DNA from: Rhodocytophaga aerolata
GTDB taxonomy: Bacteria > Bacteroidota > Bacteroidia > Cytophagales > 172606-1
Assembly: GCF_030503435.1 (NCBI RefSeq)
Contig: NZ_JAUKPO010000001.1
Span: 558,001-622,000, forward strand
Direction of reading: 5' to 3'
DNA length: 64,000 nt
In this document: positions 55,081 to 64,000 of the stretch, in pieces
Layout: every line of letters begins with the position of its first letter
Numbering within the stretch: the first letter of the stretch is position 1
Made by a program: the position numbers and the translations under genes
The notes under the pieces: model-generated
What the model saw: the letters and a program-made list of their open reading frames with translations, nothing else
Databases searched by the model: none
Told to the model about the DNA's origin: nothing

Positions 55081-55129
55081 ATCCCGGCAGTACGCACAAA
55101 ATGGCTTTGTGCGTACTGCCGGGATTTTA
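55081..55129 (+). terminator. Very strong terminator hairpin after the second sugar epimerase gene
   Basis: A perfect 20-bp stem, ATCCCGGCAGTACGCACAAA with its full complement at 55106-55125, a five-base loop, then TTTTA. The GC-rich perfect pairing is much stronger than other hairpins in the window. Confidence 0.85.
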
Positions 55130-55221
55130 CGTTTGTGCACCCTGCGTATTATACTATATTTCCACTGAATAATTAAAATTCAATTCTCTTACATGTGTAG
55201 CATCCGCCAGATTATTTAGCC

Positions 55222-55249
55222 TTTGTAGGAGTTACTTTTCTTTATCTTG
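55222..55249 (+). promoter_or_regulatory. Putative promoter of the hybrid sensor kinase gene
   Basis: TTTG at 55222-55225 and TATCTTG at 55243-55249 are 17 bases apart, matching the Bacteroidota -33/-7 spacing with one T missing in the -7 box. It ends 57 bases before the start codon at 55307. Confidence 0.4.
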
Positions 55250-55306
55250 CCAGACTAGCTGAAAACTTTGTGAAGTGAATAAGCGCTTTTTAATCTGGCC
55301 ATTCCT

Positions 55307-58300
55307 ATGCATTTATTTCATGTAAGGCAGTTTTTTGTACGTACGTTCATCGGTGGCTTATTCAGCATTTTACTTTTTTCTATCGCATTTGCGCAGTCTG
55401 CTAGCTATACTTTCAAACATCTGACAAGCAACGAGGGGCTTTCCCATAATAACGTCACCTGCCTGTTGCAGGATAGCAAAGGATTTATGTGGTTTGGTAC
55501 ATTCGATGGATTGAATAAGTACGATGGCTATAAGTTTACCATCTACCGGAATGATCCGCTGAACAGCAGCAGCCTGAGCCATAATTACATATGGACTATT
55601 TTTGAAGACAAACAGGGAAGAATATGGATTGGCACCAACGATGGCGGATTGAGTGTATATAACCGCGAGACCGACAGTTTTAAAAATTACCGGAGGGATA
55701 AAAGTAAAACTAACAGTATCAGCCATAACAATGTGCGGTCAATTGACCAGGATAAAGAAGGCAATCTGATTATAGGAACATATGGCGGAGGTCTCAATTT
55801 CTTTAACCCGGTTACGGAAGAATTTACCCATTACAAACACGATGCTCAAAATGATGCCAGCCTAAGTAGTAACCATGTAAGTCATGTAAAGATTGATAGC
55901 AAGAACAATATATGGGTGGGTACTTTAAATGGCCTTAATTTATTTAATACAGCCAAACAACCTTTTACCCGCTACCTACCTGATCCTTCCGATAAAAACT
56001 CTATTAGCCATACGGATGTCAGGAAAATATTTGAAGACTCCCATGGAAATTTGTGGCTGGGAACAGAAGGCGGTGGATTAAATAAATTCAACCCGGAACA
56101 AGGTACCTTTATCCGGTATCAGCACCATCCGGAAAAGCCAGAGGGTATTAGCCATAACGATGTTATTTCCCTGGAAGAAGACTGGAAAGGCGACTTATGG
56201 ATTGGCACCCGCAACGGAGGGATCAATGTATTACATCTACCGACCAATACCTTTACCTACCATACGTACAGCGAAACCAGCCACGACGGATTAAATAATG
56301 GTTCCATTTACTCTATCTATAAAGATAACCGGGGGAACATGTGGGTGGGTACATATAGCGGAGGCATCAATATTCTATTCCGGGAACCCCAGAAATTCAC
56401 CCATTACAAAAATCAGATAGGCAGCCTCAATAACCTGAATAATAACAACATATTATCACTATACGAAGATGCAGACGGAAGCGTATGGATAGGTACCGAT
56501 GGTGGCGGGCTGAATATCTGGAACCGGGAAAAAAATCAGTTTACGCACCTGAAACATAAAGCCGGTGACCCTACAACCATAGGCAGCAATTACGTAATGA
56601 AGATATATGCAGACTATGATGAGAATATATGGCTTGGCAACTACAAGGGAGGGTTAACTGTGTTCGATAAACAGAAAAACACCTTCCGCATGATGCAGGG
56701 CGATACCCTCTTAAAAAATTTCCATTGTGAAAGCATTAGTACGTTGTTACAGGATAAAAAAGGTTACATATGGATTGGTACAGTAGATAACGGATTACTC
56801 CGCTACGATAAAGCCAGTAACAGTTTCAGGCAGTATAAGTCTGACGCTACCACGTCCGGTAAACTAAGCCACAATTCGGTGCTTTCACTATTTATAGATA
56901 GCCACCATAACTTATGGGTAGGTACGGCGGTAGGCTTAAATATATATAATGAGAATACAGATACCTTTACTCAGTACATCCACAACTCACAGAATAGTTC
57001 AAGCCTAAGCAACAACCTGATTAACACCATCTTTGAAGCCACTAATGGAAAACTATGGATAGGTACAAACAGGGGGCTGAATTTATTTAATGCCGGAACC
57101 GAATCCTTTACCACCTACACAGAACTGAATGGTTTACCCAGCAGTATGATTCAGGGCATTCTGGAAGATGATGCACATAATCTCTGGATTAGTACAAATA
57201 AGGGCTTGTCTACATTCAATCCTCAACAGGAAACCTTCAGAAACTATGTCCTCAGCGATGGGCTGCAGGGAAATTCGTTCAACAGGGCTTCCTGCTACAA
57301 ACTCCGGAGCGGAGAAATGCTATTTGGCGGGCAAAATGGATTTAATATTTTCCATCCGGATAGTTTACGCGACAATACTTTTATTCCACCGGTATTTATT
57401 ACCGATTTCCAGATTTTTAACCAGTCAGTGGCTTTACAAGAAAATAGTCCTTTAAAGCATCAGATTAGTGAGGCCAGGGAAATAACCCTTTCGTACAAGC
57501 ATTCTGTTTTTTCCTTTGAATTTGCTGCGTTGAACTATACCATGCCAGAAAAAAATCAATATGCCTACCAGCTGGAAGGCTTTGATAAAAAATGGAACCA
57601 CATAGGCAACAAGCGGACAGTTACGTATACTAACCTGGACCCGGGCACTTACACATTTAAGGTAAAAGCCTCCAATAATGATGGCATTTGGAACGAAACC
57701 CCGGCCACACTAACTATCCATATCACGCCACCCTACTGGAATACCTGGTGGTTTAAAAGCCTGATCTGTGTAGTTGTTGCCGGTAGTATAGGGGGTTACT
57801 ATTGGATACGGTTACATAGAATTAATTGCCAGAAAAGAGAATTAGAGAAGCAAGTACTGGAACGTACCACAGAAGTAACTAACCAGAAAAATCAACTACA
57901 GGCACAAGCATTATTTTTAGAAAAGATAAACGAGCAACTTGTGCAGCAAAAAGCCTTTGAACAGCAGGCCCGGCAAGAAGCCGAAGAGGCACGCCGGGAA
58001 GCAGAGAAGGCAAATCAGGCCAAAAGTGTGTTTCTGGCTACCATGAGTCATGAGATAAGAACCCCGATGAATGGAGTTATTGGAATGGCTACTTTGCTTT
58101 CAGAAACTACCCTGAATGAAGAACAACAGGAATACACCAGTACCATTCAAACTTGTGGAGAGAACCTGCTGGGGGTTATCAACGACATATTAGACTACTC
58201 CAAGATAGAATCCGGACACATGGAGCTAGAGCAGCAGGATGTAGACATCCGGACGTGCATAGAAGAAGTACTGGATATATTTGCCGGCAAAGCTGCCCAG

Positions 58301-59557
58301 TCTGGCCTGGATTTACTCTATCAGATTGACAGTAATGTACCGGCTATCCTTACAGGAGATAGTTTGCGGATACGGCAAGTGTTAATCAATCTGGTAGGCA
58401 ATGCCATCAAATTTACAGAACGGGGAGAAGTGTTTGTAGGCGTTTCTCTAGAGCCAGCAGCGGAAACGGATTCCCTTACAGTAGCTTTTCAGGTGAGAGA
58501 TACAGGAATTGGTATTGCCGGAGATAAACTTACGCGGTTGTTCAAGGCTTTTTCCCAGGTAGACTCGTCCACTACCCGGAAGTATGGCGGCACCGGCCTG
58601 GGGCTGGCCATCAGTGCCAGGTTAGTCGAGTTAATGAAGGGGAATATATGGGTGGAAAGCCAGTTAGGAAAAGGCACCACGTTCCATTTCACCATACAGA
58701 CCAAGCCGGGTATACAAACCATAAGTGGGTTTGCACCAAGTCATTTCTATGGGACGGAAGGAAAACAGGTTTTAGTGGTAGATGACAATCAGACGAGTCT
58801 TCAAATTTTTAAAACCCTGCTGAAACAATGGCAACTTGTTCCGGTAGTTGCATCGTCAGGCAAAGAGGCCTTGCTGATGTTATCCGGGGAATGCCGGTTT
58901 CAGCTAATGATAACAGATAGGCAAATGCCCGAAATGGATGGCATCGAACTGGCCAAAGCAGTGAAAGAGGTACATCCACAGTTGCCCATTGTCTTACTCA
59001 ATTCCATAGGAGACGAGAGCAGTAAACATTACGCCAGCCTGTTTGCTGCCATGGTGCATAAGCCTGTCAAGCAGCAGCAGTTCCATAAACTCATTCAAGC
59101 ACAACTAAGTGCCCGGCAAGAAACGGTTGCACCACACAAACAACAGGTACTATCGAAAGCCTTCTCAGAAAAATATCCCTTACGTATTCTGATTGCAGAA
59201 GATAATGAGGTAAACCAACTCCTGATCACCAGGATTCTGGGTAAACTCGGCTATCAGACAGATATTGCCGGAACCGGCGTGGAAGTTTTGCAAAAACTGG
59301 AAAATACATCGTATGATATTATTCTGATGGATGTACAAATGCCGGAAATGGACGGCCTGGAGGCAACTTCCCTTATCCGTAAGCAGCAGAAACAGCAACC
59401 CTATATTGTAGCCTTAACAGCCAATGCTATGCAAGGCGATAAAGAAATTTGTTTGCAAGCCGGGATGGATGACTATATTAACAAAGCCATCAACCTGGAA
59501 GAATTAAAAAGCTGTCTGGAGAAAGTAGCCCTGATGCATCAGGAAAGCAAAGGGTAA
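55307..59557 (+). CDS. Hybrid two-component sensor kinase with Reg_prop propeller, Y_Y_Y domain and two receivers
   Basis: 1416 residues. Signal peptide (residues ~1-27), then about 14 Reg_prop repeats (patterns [36 protein letters not shown]) to residue ~700, a Y_Y_Y domain ~750-810, one transmembrane helix ~812-834 and a coiled coil. The HisKA box [13 protein letters not shown] has His915; HATPase boxes follow ([30 protein letters not shown]). Receiver 1 has Asp1204 ([10 protein letters not shown]) and receiver 2 Asp1342 ([10 protein letters not shown]). It lacks the AraC-type domain typical of HTCS regulators. In receiver 2 the usual SKPI is NKAI. It senses a periplasmic ligand; the output is unknown. 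Confidence 0.95.
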   Translation: MHLFHVRQFFVRTFIGGLFSILLFSIAFAQSASYTFKHLTSNEGLSHNNVTCLLQDSKGFMWFGTFDGLNKYDGYKFTIYRNDPLNSSSLSHNYIWTIFEDKQGRIWIGTNDGGLSVYNRETDSFKNYRRDKSKTNSISHNNVRSIDQDKEGNLIIGTYGGGLNFFNPVTEEFTHYKHDAQNDASLSSNHVSHVKIDSKNNIWVGTLNGLNLFNTAKQPFTRYLPDPSDKNSISHTDVRKIFEDSHGNLWLGTEGGGLNKFNPEQGTFIRYQHHPEKPEGISHNDVISLEEDWKGDLWIGTRNGGINVLHLPTNTFTYHTYSETSHDGLNNGSIYSIYKDNRGNMWVGTYSGGINILFREPQKFTHYKNQIGSLNNLNNNNILSLYEDADGSVWIGTDGGGLNIWNREKNQFTHLKHKAGDPTTIGSNYVMKIYADYDENIWLGNYKGGLTVFDKQKNTFRMMQGDTLLKNFHCESISTLLQDKKGYIWIGTVDNGLLRYDKASNSFRQYKSDATTSGKLSHNSVLSLFIDSHHNLWVGTAVGLNIYNENTDTFTQYIHNSQNSSSLSNNLINTIFEATNGKLWIGTNRGLNLFNAGTESFTTYTELNGLPSSMIQGILEDDAHNLWISTNKGLSTFNPQQETFRNYVLSDGLQGNSFNRASCYKLRSGEMLFGGQNGFNIFHPDSLRDNTFIPPVFITDFQIFNQSVALQENSPLKHQISEAREITLSYKHSVFSFEFAALNYTMPEKNQYAYQLEGFDKKWNHIGNKRTVTYTNLDPGTYTFKVKASNNDGIWNETPATLTIHITPPYWNTWWFKSLICVVVAGSIGGYYWIRLHRINCQKRELEKQVLERTTEVTNQKNQLQAQALFLEKINEQLVQQKAFEQQARQEAEEARREAEKANQAKSVFLATMSHEIRTPMNGVIGMATLLSETTLNEEQQEYTSTIQTCGENLLGVINDILDYSKIESGHMELEQQDVDIRTCIEEVLDIFAGKAAQSGLDLLYQIDSNVPAILTGDSLRIRQVLINLVGNAIKFTERGEVFVGVSLEPAAETDSLTVAFQVRDTGIGIAGDKLTRLFKAFSQVDSSTTRKYGGTGLGLAISARLVELMKGNIWVESQLGKGTTFHFTIQTKPGIQTISGFAPSHFYGTEGKQVLVVDDNQTSLQIFKTLLKQWQLVPVVASSGKEALLMLSGECRFQLMITDRQMPEMDGIELAKAVKEVHPQLPIVLLNSIGDESSKHYASLFAAMVHKPVKQQQFHKLIQAQLSARQETVAPHKQQVLSKAFSEKYPLRILIAEDNEVNQLLITRILGKLGYQTDIAGTGVEVLQKLENTSYDIILMDVQMPEMDGLEATSLIRKQQKQQPYIVALTANAMQGDKEICLQAGMDDYINKAINLEELKSCLEKVALMHQESKG

Positions 59558-59623
59558 CCCTGTTAGTCTTTAAAGCGCCACTTTTTTAGTACTCACCCTC
59601 TTTTACAGAACCCACTAGTAGTT

Positions 59624-59675
59624 TGCTAAACCTGGTATTTCTATTTTGATGAATACCAGCCTTTAGCATTTTTAA
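59624..59675 (+). terminator. Imperfect hairpin with T tract after the hybrid kinase gene
   Basis: TGCTAAA-C-CTGGTATT pairs with AATACCAG-CC-TTTAGCA across a 12-base loop, followed by TTTTTAA. It lies 67 bases after the stop codon and probably ends the kinase transcript. Confidence 0.6.
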
Positions 59676-59844
59676 GGCATACCTTCAGGGTTTGCTTGTT
59701 TATAATTAAGCAAATATAAATTTGTGTTTATCTAAAATAACCCTTAACATTATTCTCTGGAATAAAAAGTCTTCCTTCCATGGTAGTAACAGATTTTTTC
59801 CTTGGAAGCAGTAACCTATACCAACCTTAAACTTATTTTTCTTC

Positions 59845-61395
59845 ATGCAAAGCAAATTTTACTATTCATTATTAGCCCTGCTTTTTGGGTTAATTATACA
59901 TGTGCCCGCCGTTTCCCAGAACAAACCTGTAGGCATTTTTGAAGGCTATGGCGATGTGGGTGCTGTACGCAAACCAGGCAGCACTTCCTATAATGCTAAA
60001 ACCCGGCAATATGAACTAAGCGGCGCTGGCTACAATGTGTGGTTTGATCACGATGAATTTCATTATGCCTGGAAACGTATGAAAGGTGATTTTATCGTCT
60101 ATACGCGTGCCCAGTTTGTAGGTAAAGGCGTAGACCCGCACCGGAAAGTGGGCTGGATGGTCCGCAGCAGTCTGGATAGTAATTCAGCTCACATCAATGC
60201 CGTGGTACATGGCGACGGCCTTACTTCCCTCCAGTACCGGAAAACTACCGGAGCCCAGACCGATGAATTAAAATCTAAACTTACCGGTGCTGATGTGATT
60301 GAACTGGAAAGAAAAGGCAATACGTATACCATGCGGGTAGCTAAATTTGGCGAACCCTTTGTAACCGAAGAGGTAGCAGAATTGAAGCTGGGTGATGAAG
60401 TATATGTAGGGTTATTTGTGGGTTCACATAATAAAGATGTAGTAGAAAAAGGAATTTTTAAAGATGTACGCATCACAGTTCCTGCCCCGGCAAGCCTCGT
60501 TCCATACAGAGATTATCTGGGAAGCCACCTGGAAATACTGGATGTAAACACTGGGGACAGGGAGGTTATTTACTCTTCTCCCAAGTCTCTGCAAGCGCCC
60601 AACTGGACACCCGATAACAAAACCCTGATCTATAACAGCGACGGCCTGATTTATACCTTTGATCTGGCGAGCCGCAAACCTAAAGTACTCAACACGGGCG
60701 ATGTAAAAAATAATAACAACGACCATGTACTCTCGTTTGATGGAAAAATGCTTGGCCTGAGCAGCGGAGTTAAAGAACTGGGTGGTTCTATTATTTATAC
60801 TGTACCAGTTACGGGCGGCACACCTAAACAAATTACCCCCAAAGGTCCTTCCTATTTGCATGGCTGGTCACCCGATGGCAAAACTTTGATTTTTACAGCA
60901 GAACGGAATAAAGAATATGATATCTATAGTGTACCCTCCGCAGGTGGCCCGGAAGTACGGCTTACGACTACCAAAGGCCTGGACGATGGTTCAGAATATT
61001 CACCCGACGGAAAGTATATCTATTTCAACTCTAACCGCGAAGGGAGCATGCGTATCTGGCGTATGAAGGCTGATGGAACCGGGCAAGAATCCTTAACCAA
61101 TGACGATTTTCATGACTGGTTTCCGCATGTTTCACCAGATGGCAAGTCTATTGTGTTTTTATCGTTCCTGAAAGAAGAAGTGGAATCAGGCGACCATCCT
61201 TTTTACAAACATGTGTACCTGCGTATGATGCCGGTTAATGGCGGTACTCCTAAAGTGATTGCCTATTTGTATGGAGGTCAGGGAACGATTAATACGCCTT
61301 CCTGGTCGCCAGACAGCAAAAAGGTAGCCTTCATTAGCAACACAGCCGATATCACTTTACAAAAACCGGTTAATGCCAGTGCTACCAAACAGTAA
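59845..61395 (+). CDS. Secreted protein: laminin-G-like N-terminal domain plus PD40 beta-propeller
   Basis: 516 residues. Signal peptide ending AVSQ near residue 25. Residues ~30-205 resemble a concanavalin-like (DUF1349-type) domain (DFIVYTRAQFVGKGVDPHRK, VGWMVRSSLDSN, VYVGLFVGSHN). From ~215 a TolB-like propeller with PD40/WD40-like blades: NWTPDNKTLIYNS, HGWSPDGKTLIFTA, EYSPDGKYIYFNSN, HVSPDGKSIVFLS and SWSPDSKKVAFIS. It is periplasmic or secreted, probably a sugar- or peptide-binding protein; no catalytic site is visible. It is followed by the aldo/keto reductase (90 bases). Confidence 0.87.
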   Translation: MQSKFYYSLLALLFGLIIHVPAVSQNKPVGIFEGYGDVGAVRKPGSTSYNAKTRQYELSGAGYNVWFDHDEFHYAWKRMKGDFIVYTRAQFVGKGVDPHRKVGWMVRSSLDSNSAHINAVVHGDGLTSLQYRKTTGAQTDELKSKLTGADVIELERKGNTYTMRVAKFGEPFVTEEVAELKLGDEVYVGLFVGSHNKDVVEKGIFKDVRITVPAPASLVPYRDYLGSHLEILDVNTGDREVIYSSPKSLQAPNWTPDNKTLIYNSDGLIYTFDLASRKPKVLNTGDVKNNNNDHVLSFDGKMLGLSSGVKELGGSIIYTVPVTGGTPKQITPKGPSYLHGWSPDGKTLIFTAERNKEYDIYSVPSAGGPEVRLTTTKGLDDGSEYSPDGKYIYFNSNREGSMRIWRMKADGTGQESLTNDDFHDWFPHVSPDGKSIVFLSFLKEEVESGDHPFYKHVYLRMMPVNGGTPKVIAYLYGGQGTINTPSWSPDSKKVAFISNTADITLQKPVNASATKQ

Positions 61396-61484
61396 GCTAT
61401 TTACTCAGAAACCAACTATTGGTCTGAGGGTAAACCGCTGAAAAACCATCTACTTTTCTATACCTAACAAGCGAACAATCATTA

Positions 61485-62474
61485 ATGTCTTATACCCCTA
61501 CTTCCGACCGTTACCAAACCATGCAATACCGCCGCTGTGGCCGCAGCGGATTAAAACTTCCGGCCATCTCTCTGGGTCTCTGGCACAACTTTGGCCATGT
61601 AGATGTGCTCGAAAACTGCCGCCAGATTTTGCGCCTGGCTTTTGACAGAGGCATTACCCATTTTGATCTGGCGAATAATTATGGGCCGCCTCCAGGCTCA
61701 GCTGAAGAGAATTTCGGACGTATTTTACAGAAAGATTTTGCCGGCTACCGGGACGAATTAATTATCTCGACTAAGGCAGGATATTATATGTGGGAAGGCC
61801 CTTATGGAGAATGGGGCTCAAAAAAATACCTGGTTTCCAGTCTGGATCAGAGCCTGAAGCGGATGAATCTGGCGTATGTGGATATTTTTTACCACCACCG
61901 CCCCGATCCGGAAACACCGCTGGAAGAAACCATGACAGCTCTGGATCTGATTGTGCGTCAGGGGAAAGCATTATATCTAGGCTTGTCAAACTATCAGCCG
62001 GAAGAAGCCGCCAAAGCCATCCGGATTCTGCAACAATTGGGTACACCCTGCCTTATTCACCAGCCAAAATATTCGATGTTTGAACGATGGGTAGAAGGCG
62101 GTTTATTAGACTTACTGGAAAAATCAGGCGTGGGCTGTATTCCTTTCTCCCCACTGGCACAAGGTTTATTGACTAATAAATATTTAACAGGCATACCGGC
62201 CGATTCACGGGCTGCCAAACCGCATGGCTTTCTGCAGGAAAACCAGGTGTCTGAAGATAAGCTCATGAAAGTAGGCAAGCTAAATGAACTAGCTCTGGAA
62301 AGAGGCCAGACATTAGCCCAGATGGCCTTAGCCTGGTTGCTGAAAGATCCACGGATTACTTCTGTACTGATTGGTGCCAGCAAACCTGAGCAGTTAGCTG
62401 ACTCATTGCAGTGCCTGAACAATACCCGATTTAGCCCGGAAGAACTAACCCGGATTGAGGGTATTTTACATTAA
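61485..62474 (+). CDS. Aldo/keto reductase, YghZ/GpR (L-glyceraldehyde 3-phosphate reductase) branch
   Basis: 329 residues, NADPH-dependent reductase with a TIM barrel. The catalytic tetrad is visible: Asp and Tyr in FDLANNYGPP, Lys in IISTKAGYYM and His in DIFYHHRPD. The N-terminal MQYRRCGRSGLKLPAISLGL and the EENFGRILQKDF segment are typical of the YghZ branch. The C-terminal NADP pocket is ITSVLIGASKPEQL. It is cytoplasmic. Substrates of the branch include L-GAP and related aldehydes or ketoses. It lies 34 bases before a GH26 gene. Confidence 0.92.
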   Translation: MSYTPTSDRYQTMQYRRCGRSGLKLPAISLGLWHNFGHVDVLENCRQILRLAFDRGITHFDLANNYGPPPGSAEENFGRILQKDFAGYRDELIISTKAGYYMWEGPYGEWGSKKYLVSSLDQSLKRMNLAYVDIFYHHRPDPETPLEETMTALDLIVRQGKALYLGLSNYQPEEAAKAIRILQQLGTPCLIHQPKYSMFERWVEGGLLDLLEKSGVGCIPFSPLAQGLLTNKYLTGIPADSRAAKPHGFLQENQVSEDKLMKVGKLNELALERGQTLAQMALAWLLKDPRITSVLIGASKPEQLADSLQCLNNTRFSPEELTRIEGILH

Positions 62475-62508
62475 TTTCAACGGTTAACCCTTTTACCAGT
62501 TTTCCTGA

Positions 62509-63657
62509 ATGAATAAATTTTATCTGTTGATAGCAGCTGTAGCTTTCATGGCGTTTACCATGCCCGAAACTACAGTTACTAGCCAGGCAAAACCAGGCCC
62601 TATTGACCGTAAGGCAACCAAAGAAACAGTTTCCTTATTCAATAACCTGTTAACATTATCCAAAGAGCATATTTTGTTCGGCCATCAGCATGCTACCGAG
62701 TACGGCCATGGCTGGTCCGGCGAAGAAGGCCGCTCAGATGTTAAATCGGTCACTGGTTCGCATCCGGCAGTAATTGGCATTGACTTTAGCGGTTTATCTG
62801 GCCGGCCAAAAGAGGAGATAGAAAAAAGTAAAGCTTCTCTCAAAAAACAGATTGTTGACACCTATAACCGGGGTGGCATAATTACGGTTGCCTGGCATTT
62901 CAGCAATCTGGTAACGCCACAAACCGGGTTCTACTGGAAAGATTCTGTTTCGGCTCCGGCTGTAAAAAACATCATTCCTGGTGGATCACACCATACGCAG
63001 TACAAAGAAATTCTCCGTACCATAGCCGATCTGGCCAACTCAGTAAAAGGCAAAGACGGAAAACTAGCCCCTATGATTTTCCGGCCTTATCATGAGTTTG
63101 ACGGTGACTGGTTCTGGTGGGGCAAAAGCCATTGTACAAAGGATGAGTTTATCTCCCTCTGGCGGTTTACCGTATCCTATTTACGCAACGAGTTAGGCGT
63201 GCATAATTTTCTGTATGCTTTCTCACCAGATAACAAATTCAATTCAGAAGCCGAATTTCTGGACCGTTACCCAGGCGACGAATGGGTAGATATGGTGGGT
63301 ATGGACAATTATGGAGACTTTGGAAGGAATGGAAAATACAACCTGGAGGCTGGCATAAAAAAACTCAAAATTGTATCCGATTATGCGCAGAAAGCCGGAA
63401 AACTAGCCGCTTTCACGGAAACAGGCCTGGAATCCATTGCGGATAAAGATTGGTGGACAGCTTCTTTATTACAATCGTTGAAAGCTGAAAAAATGCAACT
63501 GGCGTATGTACTGGTATGGCGCAACGATGCCAAAAGCTCTACACATTATTATGCACCGTATCCGGATCACCCGAGTGTACCCGACTTTATGAAATTTTAC
63601 CAGGACCCCTATACGTTATTTGAAGCTGATTTACCAGATATGTATCATATGAAGTAA
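62509..63657 (+). CDS. GH26-family glycoside hydrolase (beta-mannanase-like)
   Basis: 382 residues. A signal-like N-terminus (FYLLIAAVAFMAFTMP) predicts export. Catalytic residues fit family 26: acid/base Glu196 in RPYHEFDGDWFWWG and nucleophile Glu304 in AAFTETGLES; the family segment HILFGHQHATEYG starts near residue 56 and TVAWHFSNL follows. Members cleave beta-1,4-mannan or related glycans. It is probably in one operon with the upstream reductase. With the AGE-family epimerase at 35707 it hints at manno-oligosaccharide use, but these genes are 26 kb apart. Confidence 0.9.
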   Translation: MNKFYLLIAAVAFMAFTMPETTVTSQAKPGPIDRKATKETVSLFNNLLTLSKEHILFGHQHATEYGHGWSGEEGRSDVKSVTGSHPAVIGIDFSGLSGRPKEEIEKSKASLKKQIVDTYNRGGIITVAWHFSNLVTPQTGFYWKDSVSAPAVKNIIPGGSHHTQYKEILRTIADLANSVKGKDGKLAPMIFRPYHEFDGDWFWWGKSHCTKDEFISLWRFTVSYLRNELGVHNFLYAFSPDNKFNSEAEFLDRYPGDEWVDMVGMDNYGDFGRNGKYNLEAGIKKLKIVSDYAQKAGKLAAFTETGLESIADKDWWTASLLQSLKAEKMQLAYVLVWRNDAKSSTHYYAPYPDHPSVPDFMKFYQDPYTLFEADLPDMYHMK

Positions 63658-63719
63658 GTCAACTGTTGGCTCATAAAAACTTAAACCTATTTACTTCACT
63701 ATTATTTTTTACTGTACTA

Positions 63720-64000
63720 ATGAAAAGACGAAATTTTGTAAAGAACTCTCTCCTAGCCGGATCAGTGGCTGGTATGGTACCACAGGCTACCATGGCTTCT
63801 GCTGCTCAAGAAACACAACAAAGCGCCAATCAGGAATTTTACGAACTCCGGGTATACAGCCTAAAAAATGGACGGCAACAGAAACTGGTAGAAGGGTATC
63901 TTCAGAATGCCCTCATTCCGGCCATGAACAAACTCGGCAGCAAAACAATAGGTGTGTTTACAGAATATTTAGCGCAAGGCTATACTAAGTTGTTTGCCCT
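63720..64000 (+). CDS. NIPSNAP-family protein (5' part, runs off the right edge)
   Basis: 93 codons visible. The N-terminus MKRRNFVKNSLLAGSVAGMV is a Tat-like signal (Arg-Arg-Asn-Phe) cut after ASAA. The mature part begins EFYELRVYSLKNGRQQKLVE, the first strand and helix of the NIPSNAP ferredoxin-like domain, then NALIPAMNKLGSKTIGVF. Such proteins usually have two such domains, the second outside the window. Exported NIPSNAP proteins are common in Bacteroidota sugar-use regions, and their role is unknown. It starts 62 bases after the GH26 gene. Confidence 0.85.
   Translation, partial: MKRRNFVKNSLLAGSVAGMVPQATMASAAQETQQSANQEFYELRVYSLKNGRQQKLVEGYLQNALIPAMNKLGSKTIGVFTEYLAQGYTKLFA

Noticed and set aside
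1-64000. CRISPR arrays, tRNA or rRNA genes, transposases, prophage genes
   Set aside because: Looked for on both strands by eye; no regularly spaced repeats, cloverleaf-like stretches or transposase/integrase motifs were seen.

Overview
The window looks like the chromosome of a Bacteroidota bacterium, most likely of the Cytophagales/Cytophagia type. Supporting signs are a SusC/SusD outer-membrane pair, a two-component sensor with a Reg_prop beta-propeller, starts without Shine-Dalgarno sequences, TAnnTTTG-like -7 promoter boxes, a fused ribBA, FG-GAP/ASPIC proteins, many secreted proteins whose signal peptides end in AQ, and AT-rich dispersed intergenic repeats. I see no rRNA, tRNA, CRISPR array, transposase or prophage gene.

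Layout. 1-9.4 kb: 5' part of ribBA, a small membrane protein, an orphan REC-histidine kinase, a three-gene SGNH-SGNH-MBOAT cassette (probable polysaccharide O-acetylation), a DUF6249 protein, a YciI-like protein and a putative zinc peptidase. 9.4-14.5 kb: a split 3-oxoacid CoA-transferase (scoA, scoB) with a four-helix-bundle (IVS/S23-type) gene between the subunits, bracketed by AT-rich inverted repeats, then valS. 14.6-18.3 kb: stress-type genes (CsbD-like, SPFH plus ribbon-helix-helix pair, universal stress protein, DUF2383). 18.4-22.4 kb: amidohydrolase, SnoaL-like protein and a PolX-family protein whose polymerase site has decayed while its PHP site is intact.

22.6-34.8 kb is the clearest pathway: a largely co-directional aromatic-acid cluster with two secreted alpha/beta hydrolases, a MetE-like methyltransferase, an AAHS-family importer, PobA, PcaD, PcaC, PcaH, PcaG, PcaB, PcaF and a natural PcaI-PcaJ fusion. 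Together these would take 4-hydroxybenzoate through protocatechuate and 3-oxoadipate to succinyl-CoA and acetyl-CoA. No dedicated regulator gene is visible in or next to it.

34.9-64 kb is mostly carbohydrate-related and surface/periplasmic: SGNH hydrolase, AGE-family epimerase, SusC/SusD, two FG-GAP proteins (one with ASPIC/UnbV), a vanadium-haloperoxidase-family protein, a DUF5009-type membrane protein, a GH20-like protein, two xylose-isomerase-like TIM-barrel paralogues separated by a strong terminator, a 1416-residue hybrid sensor kinase, a PD40 propeller protein, an aldo/keto reductase, a GH26 beta-mannanase-like enzyme and the start of a NIPSNAP-family protein. The GH26, the epimerase and the reductase could handle manno-oligosaccharides, but that link is inference.

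Between genes there are six strong terminator hairpins plus a seventh weaker one, two divergent copies of a long palindromic dispersed repeat (one forms the 3' end of a truncated gene), three copies of an AT-rich short repeat, a tandem 11-bp repeat in the leader of the SPFH gene, and a nested hairpin ahead of the ribbon-helix-helix gene.
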